Part shown: in pieces, positions 8,335 through 17,200 of the stretch
Layout: each line of letters opens with the position of its first letter
Numbering within the stretch: position 1 is the first letter of the stretch
Assembly (NCBI GenBank): GCA_026692905.1
Contig: JAPLNL010000054.1
Span: 1-45,033, forward strand
DNA length: 45,033 nt
Direction of reading: 5' to 3'
Source of the DNA: Planctomycetota bacterium
GTDB lineage: Bacteria > Planctomycetota > Planctomycetia > Pirellulales > Pirellulaceae
Notes under the pieces: generated by a model
What the model was told of the DNA's origin: nothing
Databases searched by the model: none
What the model saw: the letters and a program-made list of their open reading frames with translations, nothing else
Program-made: the position numbers and the translations under genes

Positions 8335-8562
8335 GTGTCTATCTATCTCGACGATTCTCAATCCATTGGGAACGCGCTGCTTATCCAGATCAACCGCCTG
8401 ATTAGCGGTCTGCGCGTTAGGTTGCTCGCGAAGATTGAGGGCCGAAATCCAGCTTACCGTGTCAAATTTTGGATTGGCGCGGCGGTTTGTTTCAAGACGT
8501 TTAGTCATTTGCACAACCTTATCCCTTTAGATCCCTTGGCCTCCATCCAACAGAACGCTTGA
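8335..8562 (+). CDS. Possible small ORF coupled to the first encapsulin gene
   Basis: A 75-codon frame with a GTG start behind a strong Shine-Dalgarno sequence (AAGGAG, 5 bases before). Its TGA ends four bases before the encapsulin ATG, while the encapsulin itself has only a weak ribosome site. This arrangement would fit translational coupling. The predicted product begins MSIYLDDSQS and has no recognisable domain; a mildly hydrophobic patch lies around residues 45-55. A competing 84-aa frame runs on the opposite strand across most of it, so it could equally be untranslated leader. Confidence 0.3.
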   Translation: MSIYLDDSQSIGNALLIQINRLISGLRVRLLAKIEGRNPAYRVKFWIGAAVCFKTFSHLHNLIPLDPLASIQQNA

Positions 8563-8566
8563 GAAA

Positions 8567-10024
8567 ATGTCCGACAATTTGCTACAACGAAGCGTAACGA
8601 CCGCCGTTGCCAAAAATCTGACCGACACGACCAAGACATCACCGATGATGATGTCGATCACTCCAAGGTGGTTGCTGGAATTGCTCCCATGGGTGCAAGT
8701 CGAAAGCGGTACGTATCGGGTTAACCGAACGAAGGTCGAGTTGCCTAGCGCCGCTCGAATCGGGCTGGATCTCAATGACCTCAATGGATCGCTGCAATCC
8801 GACGCGCTGCGAAGTGTTCCACTTTTTTCGGGTTTGTCGGCCGCAGTGCTTGCTCGCATCGTCACTCGATTCCGCGTCGAAGAAGTCTCACTCGGAAACA
8901 ACCTGCTTCTCGAAGGGGAGGACCTTTCTAAATTCTTCATCTTGGCCCAGGGGCAAGTTGAGGTGCTGAGCAAAGGGGTCCATGGAAGCGACTTGAGATT
9001 GGCTTTGTTATCCGAAGGAGAGTTTTTTGGCGAGACCGATTTGGTATCGGATCAACCATCAGAAGTCTCCGTTCGCACGCTGACCCCCTGTGTGCTGCTG
9101 ACTCTTTCGAGGAAAGACCTGGACGCAAGTCTCAGTGAGCAACCCAATTTATACGAAGAGTTTCGGCGTGCAGTCGACCAACATCTGACGCTTCGGTCGA
9201 CGTTGAATCGCTACGGCGAGCGCAATATCGACTTGGTCTCTGGCTTTGCGGAAAATGTTGAGATTCCGGAAACCTATGTGGATTATTCGTCGGAACCGCG
9301 TGAATACAGCCTATCCTCCATTCAAACGGTAGTTCGAGTTCATACGCGGGTTTCGGACCTTTACAATGGGCCATACGATCAATTGCAGGAGCAAATGCGA
9401 TTGACGATCGAAGGAATTCGCGAACGGCAAGAGTGGGAACTGATCAACAGCAAGCGATTTGGCTTAGTCCATTCCGCCGCCCCGAGCATGCGAATCAGTA
9501 CCCGTTACGGCGCACCAACACCGGACGACTTGGACGAACTGCTTTCGATCGTATGGAAGAAGCCGGCTTTCTTCTTAGCTCACCCCAAAGCAATTGCTGC
9601 TTTCCTTCGCGAGTGCACTTGGCGCGGCGTACCACCGGTCACAAGCCAAATGTTCGGTGTCCCGGTCATCATGTGGCGCGGGGTTCCTATTATTCCTTGC
9701 GACAAGCTGGAAATGAAGAGCCACTACCAATCCAATCGTTGGACAGGAACAACGAGTATTTTGTTAGTCCGCGTCGGTGAAGAGAACCAAGGCGTAGTGG
9801 GACTTCATCAGTCGGGCATCCCGGGGGAAATCGACCCTAGCTTGTCTGCCCGTTTGATGGGGCTAGATAGCCTCGGTGTCGCTTCGTATCTGCTAACGCT
9901 CTACTTCTCTTGCGCAGTGCTCACGGATGATGCACTCGGGGTGCTCGAAAATGTCGAAGTGGGATATTACCACGACTACAACATGCGAGCATCTCACGGT
10001 TTCGAGTATGGACTCGGTATCTAG
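8567..10024 (+). CDS. Family 2B-type encapsulin shell protein, first paralogue
   Basis: A 485-aa nanocompartment shell protein. N-terminal arm and E-loop-like sequence occupies residues 1-80. A cyclic-nucleotide-binding-like domain follows at about 81-205, from LRSVPLFSGLSAAVLARIV through GEFFGETDLVSDQPSEVSVR to SRKDLDASL. The HK97-like P and A domains fill the rest, with hallmark segments GAPTPDDLDELLSIVWKKPA, a repeated WRGVP motif, and LHQSGIPGE before SARLMGLDSLGVASYLL. Family 2 encapsulins assemble into icosahedral shells around a cargo enzyme; the inserted domain defines the 2B group. The phosphate-cassette Gly-Glu is kept (G155, E156), but the arginine that binds the cyclic phosphate in CRP aligns with serine, so nucleotide binding is doubtful. 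A close paralogue follows after 60 bp, and the cargo gene comes third. Confidence 0.93.
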   Translation: MSDNLLQRSVTTAVAKNLTDTTKTSPMMMSITPRWLLELLPWVQVESGTYRVNRTKVELPSAARIGLDLNDLNGSLQSDALRSVPLFSGLSAAVLARIVTRFRVEEVSLGNNLLLEGEDLSKFFILAQGQVEVLSKGVHGSDLRLALLSEGEFFGETDLVSDQPSEVSVRTLTPCVLLTLSRKDLDASLSEQPNLYEEFRRAVDQHLTLRSTLNRYGERNIDLVSGFAENVEIPETYVDYSSEPREYSLSSIQTVVRVHTRVSDLYNGPYDQLQEQMRLTIEGIRERQEWELINSKRFGLVHSAAPSMRISTRYGAPTPDDLDELLSIVWKKPAFFLAHPKAIAAFLRECTWRGVPPVTSQMFGVPVIMWRGVPIIPCDKLEMKSHYQSNRWTGTTSILLVRVGEENQGVVGLHQSGIPGEIDPSLSARLMGLDSLGVASYLLTLYFSCAVLTDDALGVLENVEVGYYHDYNMRASHGFEYGLGI

Positions 10025-10084
10025 ATAAAACCCAACTTCCCAGCACATAGTGCACAACCCAACTCAACCAAGGAAACATCAAAG

Positions 10085-11524
10085 ATGACGGACAGCTTGC
10101 TCCAACGGAGTGTAACCACAGCAGTAGCCAGGAACTTGGCCAGTACCACCAAGACATCGCCCAAGATGATGTCCATCACCCCTCGGTACTTGCTCAGCAT
10201 GTTGCCGTGGGTTCAAGTGGATGGCGGTACCTATCGCGTCAATCGCACCAAGGTCGAGCTTAGTAAAGCAGAGAGGATCGGCGTCGACTTGTCCGCTGGC
10301 AATGCCTCTTTGTCCGCCGAGTCGCTTCGAAGCGTGCCGTTGTTTTCGAAGCTTCCTGAGTCGATCATTTCACGCATGACGACCGGCTTCAAGATCGAAG
10401 AAGTCTCGCTTGGCAATCAACTCATTGTCGAGGGCGAGGACCGCAGCAAGTTTTTTATCATCGCCCAAGGACAAGTCGAGGTCCTCAGCAAAGGAGTTCA
10501 CGGCAGTAACCTACGCATTGCTTTGCTGACCGAAGGGGAGTTTTTTGGCGAGACGGATCTCGTTTCCGATAAGCCTTCCGATGTTTCTGTGCGTACGATT
10601 ACGCCGTGCGTTCTGCTAACTCTTTCAAGAAAAGACTTGGATAGTATCCTCAGTGGCTTACCGAACTTTTCGGAGGAGTTTCGCAAGGCGATCGACGAGC
10701 ATTTGGAACTGAGGTCGACGGTGAATCGATACGGCGAACGCAACATCGATCTCGTTTCAGGATTTGCGGAAAACGTCGAAATCCCAGAAACATTCGTGGA
10801 CTATTCGTCGACGCCACGCGAATACTCTTTGTCGAGTGTTCAGACCGTGGTTCGCGTGCACACTCGCGTGTCCGATCTATACAACGGACCTTACGATCAG
10901 CTCGAGGAGCAAATGCGATTAACGATCGAGGGGATCAAAGAGCGACAAGAATGGGAACTGGTCAACAGCAAAAAGTTCGGCTTGCTCCACTCGGTCGACC
11001 CATCCATGCGAATCAGCACACGCTACGGAGCTCCCACACCGGACGATCTCGATGAGTTGTTGGCGCTTGTTTGGAAAAAGCCAGCTTTCTTCTTGGCCCA
11101 CCCCAAGGCCATCGCAGCCTTCGAACGAGAATGCACGTGGCGTGGTGTCCCCCCGGTGACGATGGATCTTTTCGGATCGCCGATCATCTCTTGGCGTGGC
11201 GTTCCGTTGGTACCCTGCGACAAACTCGAATTGAAAGGACGCTTTCAATCCAATCAATGGCTTGGCACGACCAACATTATTTTGGTGCGAGTTGGCGAAG
11301 CGGACCAAGGAGTCGTCGGCCTGCATCAATCCGGGATTCCTGGTGAAATAAGCCCGAGCTTGTCTGCTAGGCTTATGGGACTCGATAGTCTTGGAGTCGC
11401 GTCGTACCTCCTTACATCGTACTTCTCCTGCGCGGTATTGACGGACGATGCGTTAGGTGTTCTTGAAAACGTCGAAGTCGGGTTCTACCATGACTACGAC
11501 CACAAACCTGCGAAAGTGAAATAG
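10085..11524 (+). CDS. Family 2B-type encapsulin shell protein, second paralogue
   Basis: A 479-aa shell protein colinear with the previous one and identical at most positions, including the N-terminal LLQRSVTTAVA arm and the inserted nucleotide-binding-like domain at about 81-205. The cassette GEFFGETDLVSDKPSDVSVR again lacks the canonical arginine. The two paralogues diverge mainly at residues 60-105 and at the extreme C-terminus, which here ends YHDYDHKPAKVK and is shorter. AAGGAA precedes the start. The desulfurase start lies only 9 bp after its stop, so shell and cargo are almost certainly cotranscribed. Two shell genes in one operon are known for some family 2B systems and suggest mixed shells; coassembly here is inferred. 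Confidence 0.93.
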   Translation: MTDSLLQRSVTTAVARNLASTTKTSPKMMSITPRYLLSMLPWVQVDGGTYRVNRTKVELSKAERIGVDLSAGNASLSAESLRSVPLFSKLPESIISRMTTGFKIEEVSLGNQLIVEGEDRSKFFIIAQGQVEVLSKGVHGSNLRIALLTEGEFFGETDLVSDKPSDVSVRTITPCVLLTLSRKDLDSILSGLPNFSEEFRKAIDEHLELRSTVNRYGERNIDLVSGFAENVEIPETFVDYSSTPREYSLSSVQTVVRVHTRVSDLYNGPYDQLEEQMRLTIEGIKERQEWELVNSKKFGLLHSVDPSMRISTRYGAPTPDDLDELLALVWKKPAFFLAHPKAIAAFERECTWRGVPPVTMDLFGSPIISWRGVPLVPCDKLELKGRFQSNQWLGTTNIILVRVGEADQGVVGLHQSGIPGEISPSLSARLMGLDSLGVASYLLTSYFSCAVLTDDALGVLENVEVGFYHDYDHKPAKVK

Positions 11525-11533
11525 GTATTCAGC

Positions 11534-13333
11534 ATGGAACCCTTTTCATCAGATCTGATCGCGCAGATTGCGACGAAGTTGTTTCGCGAGGGCGCACATA
11601 CGTCGGACCCAAGTCCTCCGAGCATGCCTTCTTCCCCAGCGATTCCCATGGGCTCAATCCGAGAACGACTGCCAACGCAACCTGGAGTACCAGCGGCACC
11701 AGTATCACCTAATGGTATGCATTCGTTGCATGGCGTTACCTCCAGTTCTTTGCCAACCAACGCAAACGTACCGCATTCGTTGGTATCCGAGGCGCCCGTT
11801 GCCGTTTCTCAGTCGGTGCCAATGTCCGCCGGTTCCATAAGCAATTTAAACGCGTCATGGAGTACTCAACAGTACGCTAATCAACAATACGCACCGACGA
11901 GTTCCTCGCTACCACCCTCCCAGTTTGCGACACCTCGCCGAGCAACTCCGATGACGCAAGACGGGTTGCAACGCTTTGTCCACGGCGTTCGCATTCAGGC
12001 TCCTGTTCGACGCGACGATTGCCTCGGCGGAGAGCCGAATCGATTTGCAACTGCTCCCAACGGAACTGGGGGTGTCCCTTTGGCCAATTCCGGACCGCTC
12101 AACGTCCAGTCCGTTCGCAAAGACTTTCCTGTTCTCAATCAACGCGTTCATGGCTTCCCACTCGCTTGGCTAGACAATGCTGCCACCACGCAGAAACCGC
12201 AAGTGGTAATCGATGCGATCAGTCACTTCTACGCGACGGACAATTCGAACATTCATCGTGCAGCCCATTCGCTGGCCGCTCGCGCAACAGAAGCGTACGA
12301 ACTTTCGCGTCAAACGGTTGCCGCATTTCTTGGCGCTCGGAGCGATAAAGACATTGTCTTTGCGAGGGGAACGACCGAGGCCATTAATTTGGTCGCCAAC
12401 ACCTATGGGGCACGCTATTTGAAAAAGGGGGACGAAATCCTTCTTTCGATGGTTGAGCATCACGCCAACATCGTTCCATGGCAAATGATCGCCAAACGCA
12501 AAGGGGCTGAAATCCGAGTCATTCCCGTCAATGATCGTGGCGAGATCATCATGGACGAGTACATTCGGCTGCTTAACCCACGGACTCGCATCGTTTCTCT
12601 GACGCACGCTTCCAACAGCTTAGGTACCATCTTGCCGGTCGTTGAAATGACGGCGTTAGCAAAACGCTACGGCGCCAGAGTCTTGATCGATGGTGCACAG
12701 TCGGTATCTCACATGCCGATCAATGTTCAAGCGATGGGGTGTGACTTCTTTGTTTTTTCGGGGCACAAGATTTTTGCGCCGACCGGCATAGGCGCTCTCT
12801 ACATCACGGAGGAACTTCACGATGTTCTACCGCCATGGCAAGGTGGAGGGAACATGATCAAGAATGTTACGTTTGAGAAGACAACGTACTCGGAGGCACC
12901 CGCAAAATTTGAGGCAGGTACCCCCAACATCGCTGACGCCGTTGGATTGAGGGCTGCGCTCGAATATGTCCAACGAATTGGACTAGGAAACATCGCAGCC
13001 CATGAACATGCCTTGACCGAGAACGCAACCCACAAGCTCGCGGCCATACCAGGGCTCCGAATCATCGGCACGGCCAAAGAAAAAGTCAGCGTTATCTCAT
13101 TCGTACTGGATGGACACTCGACCGAAGAGATTGGCAAAGCCCTCGATCAAGCTGGGATCGCGGTACGTTCCGGCCATCACTGCGCTCAGCCATCGCTTCG
13201 CCGATTTGGATTGGAGACGACGGTCCGGCCCTCGTTCTCAATCTACAACACGCATGAAGAAGTCGACCGACTGGTCGAGGTCGTTCAGAGAATTGCTCTC
13301 GGCAATTCGACTGCGAAAAGGTCGTTTTTCTAG
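11534..13333 (+). CDS. SufS-like cysteine desulfurase with long disordered cargo-loading extension
   Basis: A 599-aa PLP enzyme expected to take sulfur from L-cysteine, giving alanine and an enzyme persulfide. The class V aminotransferase domain starts near residue 189 (SVRKDFPVLNQRVHGFPLAW). It shows LDNAATTQKP, the cofactor lysine K412 in FSGHKIFAPTG, and catalytic cysteine C550 in VRSGHHCAQP. About 188 residues precede it, rich in Ser, Pro, Ala and Gln and predicted disordered, beginning with a short amphipathic helix (DLIAQIATKLFREG). Ordinary SufS proteins of about 410 residues lack this. Such extensions act as cargo-loading domains in desulfurase encapsulins, as in cyanobacterial SrpI systems. 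Position 9 bp after a shell gene supports encapsulated cargo. No sufBCD or iscU genes are nearby, so a general Fe-S assembly role is less likely. Confidence 0.93.
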   Translation: MEPFSSDLIAQIATKLFREGAHTSDPSPPSMPSSPAIPMGSIRERLPTQPGVPAAPVSPNGMHSLHGVTSSSLPTNANVPHSLVSEAPVAVSQSVPMSAGSISNLNASWSTQQYANQQYAPTSSSLPPSQFATPRRATPMTQDGLQRFVHGVRIQAPVRRDDCLGGEPNRFATAPNGTGGVPLANSGPLNVQSVRKDFPVLNQRVHGFPLAWLDNAATTQKPQVVIDAISHFYATDNSNIHRAAHSLAARATEAYELSRQTVAAFLGARSDKDIVFARGTTEAINLVANTYGARYLKKGDEILLSMVEHHANIVPWQMIAKRKGAEIRVIPVNDRGEIIMDEYIRLLNPRTRIVSLTHASNSLGTILPVVEMTALAKRYGARVLIDGAQSVSHMPINVQAMGCDFFVFSGHKIFAPTGIGALYITEELHDVLPPWQGGGNMIKNVTFEKTTYSEAPAKFEAGTPNIADAVGLRAALEYVQRIGLGNIAAHEHALTENATHKLAAIPGLRIIGTAKEKVSVISFVLDGHSTEEIGKALDQAGIAVRSGHHCAQPSLRRFGLETTVRPSFSIYNTHEEVDRLVEVVQRIALGNSTAKRSFF

Positions 13334-13346
13334 TGGGTCACTGGGA

Positions 13347-13880
13347 TCAACCGCGAACTTGGTTCCAAGGCATCTTGGCGATCACCATGCCCATCCCGCA
13401 TGTATCGGTTACTCCAGCGAAAACCAAACCGGCACCGATAAAGCCCGACAACCAGATGAAATATGGATGCACAAAGTAACTCAGAAGGACACCAGCAAAG
13501 ACAATGGAACCGGCCGCGATACGGACTTGTCTTTCAAGCGACATTGCTTTCTGACCTCGAACGACAGGCAGCCCTGCTTGCTCCCATGCGGCAGTCCCTC
13601 CGTCCACATTGACGACATTCGATTGTCCGGCGGCGATAAGCTTTTCGCACGCCTGCTTGCCTCGAGCACCTGACTTGCAGATGACATAAAGAACCTCGCT
13701 TGAGCCGTTTCGCGTTTTCGCGATTTCGTTAGGATCCAATTTCTCGAGTGGAAAATTCTTCGCACAAGTTGCATGAATTTCGCGAAATTCAAGTGGCGTT
13801 CGAACATCGATGACATGAATCGACCGCCCACTTTTGACTAGGTCGCCCAATTGACTTGGGGAAATCGTTTGAACGCTCAT
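13347..13880 (-). CDS. Membrane-anchored rhodanese (YgaP-like)
   Basis: A 177-aa protein. The rhodanese domain spans about residues 1-107, with DVRTPLEF, the active-site loop CKSGARGKQA (catalytic C68) and VDGGTAAWEQAGLPV. The C-terminal part, residues 118-177, is a DUF2892-like pair of membrane helices ending DTCGMGMVIAKMPWN, as in E. coli YgaP. Rhodaneses carry sulfane sulfur as a persulfide. It is convergent with the desulfurase, with 13 bp between their stops, so it is not in the shell transcript. Rhodaneses are recurrent neighbours of desulfurase-loaded encapsulins, and receipt of sulfur from the compartment is plausible but inferred. No unusual composition was noticed. Confidence 0.92.
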   Translation of the reverse strand: MSVQTISPSQLGDLVKSGRSIHVIDVRTPLEFREIHATCAKNFPLEKLDPNEIAKTRNGSSEVLYVICKSGARGKQACEKLIAAGQSNVVNVDGGTAAWEQAGLPVVRGQKAMSLERQVRIAAGSIVFAGVLLSYFVHPYFIWLSGFIGAGLVFAGVTDTCGMGMVIAKMPWNQVRG

Positions 13881-14085
13881 TCTTTAGTTCCTTAACCGGT
13901 AAACCCAACGTACTCAACTTGAACGAGACCTTCGTGACAACGGACCTCTCAACTCCAAATTCTAATGTATTATCGGCATTTTGGATCGAGTTGACAAATG
14001 ATTTCGACAAGCTTGAAAGGGATTTGAGCGTTAACCTGCGCCCGAGAATGCAGTCTCGCTCGCCAATGCATTTCATCGTAGAGGA

Positions 14086-14148
14086 ATGCCCCCTCCCGGA
14101 GCTTGCTTCACTCGCTCCGAGCCTTCAGCGACATTCGGGAGGGGGCAT
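14086..14148. repeat. Palindromic element with G/C-rich ends
   Basis: The arms ATGCCCCCTCCCGGA (14086-14100) and its near-exact reverse complement (14134-14148) enclose a 33-bp loop. Within the loop, GAGCTTGCTTCACTCGCTCC forms a weaker inner stem. It lies in the 336-bp gap between the rhodanese start and the end of the beta-propeller gene; nothing else was seen in that gap. Confidence 0.7.
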
Positions 14149-14216
14149 GTGCCCCGCAACCTGTCCCTAGGTTCGAGGAACAAGCATTTCGTTTGGCCAT
14201 GAGCCATCCAGATTTT

Positions 14217-17200
14217 CTAGTTCCCACCAACGCGGCTGAGGTCTAGCAGAAACCAATCATCGACAGCGACGCGATCGGATATCGAAGGGGCTTGGGAAAG
14301 TGTGGCGGTGCCAGGGACTGCTCGAATCACATTGAACGCCCACGCCCGGTTGGTCCAATTCTGAACGGCGGTATCGCCGCCGGCAATGAGTTGTTCAAGT
14401 TCGATGGCAATCTCTGTGCACCAAGTATTGCCTTCGTCACGAGTGGCAAGATACCAGTTTGATGGATTCCAGTGCGTCATGTCGTTTAGTGCATCGGATG
14501 AATTTCCCGACGCCGACCAGCTTAGTTCAAACCAACTTGCGTAATCTCGATCCAAGTCGATCCGAAGCCTGATCTGATCCTCATCGGCTTTGATGCTGTC
14601 CCGCTTTTGCTCTTTCTTGGATCGTTGTGTCGATGATGCGGGAGCTTCGCTAAACAGGTATAGGAACTTGTCATCACGCGAAAAACGAATCGTTGTCGGT
14701 CGTGCATTTGGAGAGGCCCAGGGATCTCGGATTTCAGTTCTTGCAGCCGTTTTCCAAAACGCTTCATCGGCCTTCCCGTCCAAATAAGGTCGCTCGCTAG
14801 TCCAAGGCAAGGAAGCGATGTTTCTCGCCGGTTTACTCGATGGACTGGTCGATTGATTGGACACCATTTGCGGCGGCGCCGCGCTTGCGTTCAGTATTTC
14901 TCGTTCGATTTTTGAGATCTGGTTCCATCCCGAGACGTAGGGAGACAAAGTCGGCCAAAAATCGGCGTAACTCCGACCGAGATTGACCGAAAGGTTTGCC
15001 GATTCTTTGCGCTGCTGCATCTCACGATAACGGGATGCGATGAGCCAGCCCCAACGAGGATCGCTCCTTCTGGTCGCAAAAGCATCCGGCCACTTGGAAA
15101 GCACGCGGGTAAACTCGCTCAAATCGCGGTCCGTTGCGATGGGAAGGAGACGAACCGAGTTCGAAAACGCGGCCGGTTGCACGGCATTCGACTCTGACGG
15201 TACTTTGGCAAAAGGAGACGCTTGCTGTAAATTGGCCGCTGTACTGTTTAACCCATCTTGGTTACGTTGCTCGATGGCTTGCCGTTGACTTGCAATCATG
15301 CGTTTTACTTCGATACTACCTGTATGAACCATCAACTCCCAGAATGCAGCCTCTGCTGCGGGAGATTCACTATCTCGCTCCAGCAAGAACTCGATAGCAG
15401 CTTGCCAACGGTTCCAGTCACCGGAACGGCGGCAGGAAATCGCCATGTCGAGCAAAACAGGTGAGATTGAGGCAGAGTCAACTTCTTTGGCTGCGGCCTT
15501 AATCTTGCTATCCCAAACGCGGTCTGGAGTTAGGGGATTGCCGGAATCCAATTCGACAAATTGCTTCCAACCAAACCACAGACTTGTTGCTGTAACCATT
15601 GGAAGTCTTTGGCTGGTCTTTTGGCGTTCCGACAACTGGGTAGCTTGATCTAGAATGAGTCCTTCGAGTGGTTTAGTCCATGTGGGCCCATTCCTCGCTC
15701 CCAAATTTCGATAGGTGTAGCGTTTGTCAGGCAATGGGACCGTGCCTCGCGTTTCCATGAGTGGCTTGATCCGGTTTAGCACGCTTCCTAACACTTCATT
15801 CGAATCAAGCATGACCGATGGTGCGTATTGAACGCCAGCGTTCGTACCTCGTACGATCGTGCGCTGCGGTTCCCATGCTTCCTCTGGAATTCGACTCGAT
15901 GATGAAAAGACTTTGTAGTCGCGGCGTCCAGCTAAAGAAACTGCCTTCTCAACCGCCAGCCCGGTCCTCATTTCCAATGTTGTCCCAGTCACGTTGCAAT
16001 TGGTTACAACCGCATCAGGGCGAGCGTTGCGAATTTCAAAGACGAGGCGTTTGATCAGCGGCGTGGTTTCTACGAGTGCGATCGAGTCGGACTTGATCGC
16101 GTTTGTTTGACTCGGGTAATAGCCCAAATCGTTTGGGCGAATACCAGCGTAAAGATTGCTCACCGGCATGCTTGCCATGACACGAGTCTGCGCCAATCCA
16201 ACTGTTTTTCCAGCAACCTCAAAGCGAGAAGCCAGCTCGGGTAATTGCCCAGATCGTTCGTCAAAGTGTTGGTCGTGAAGCACAATCGCGGAGGCATGTC
16301 GTTTGCCATCATGGATCACATGGGCCATTAAGTCCCAAGCCACGCCAGAGTGAGTACTCGAAATATTCAGGACTGCATTTCGGGTTCCCGATTGATGCTG
16401 CGACCACCATGCCTTGCCTCCATTTCGACTTGCCAACAGGTTTGCCATTGCACCGCAAGTCAACAACAGATCACCGTTGAGGACGGAGATTGAGTGAATT
16501 GCTGTTCGATTGGCGGTGGCCAATACGTCCCAGGTATCTCCAGAGTCGGTCGATGACCAGATGACGTTTCCAGGTTGCCCTACGACCCAGATGCGTTTTC
16601 CTGCACCTGCAATGTCCGCGAGGGAGTACAGCGATCGATCCTCGGCTGTGCCGGGCAAATCAAGTTGCTCCCAAACTCTCAAATTTTTGGAGCGGAAAAG
16701 TTTTCCGGCTTCGCCACCAAGCCACCCAATCCCATCGACCACTTTGCAAAACCTAATGGGCTCAAAAGGAGTGGTCGGTAGATTGACTGTTTCGAATTCA
16801 AGACCATTCTCCGATCGATGGATTTTGCCAGCTCGATCGACCAAGACCAAGACACCGCCCAAGCCGATAGCGGCACATTGGATGTGGCCGCAAGGAATGG
16901 GTCTTCCTGAAAAAGTTTGTCCACCATCCATGCTCTCGAACAATGCGGACTGGTAGTAATCCGACCAATCGCCCCATGCCAAGATGTGGCCCGGTTCAAC
17001 AAGTTGTACGCCTGTCAATCGCGGCAATTCGTTCGGAATTTTCTCCCAAGTCTTCCCGCCATCGATCGTCGTTAAAACAACACCTGAGCTTCGGTGTGAG
17101 TAAGGATCGATAGTCCCTCCAACAACATAGCCGGTAAGTTCATCCGAAAAGCAAACCCCATAGTGGATTGCGTCGGACCTGTGGTGTTGTATTTCCCAGT

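Noticed and set aside
8260-8514. 84-aa minus-strand ORF upstream of the encapsulin gene
   Set aside because: It has no recognisable domain, and the plus-strand frame has the better ribosome site and context.
8567-11524. Prophage capsid genes
   Set aside because: Although HK97-like, the shells carry the inserted nucleotide-binding-like domain and sit beside a desulfurase. No portal, terminase, protease or tail genes are present.
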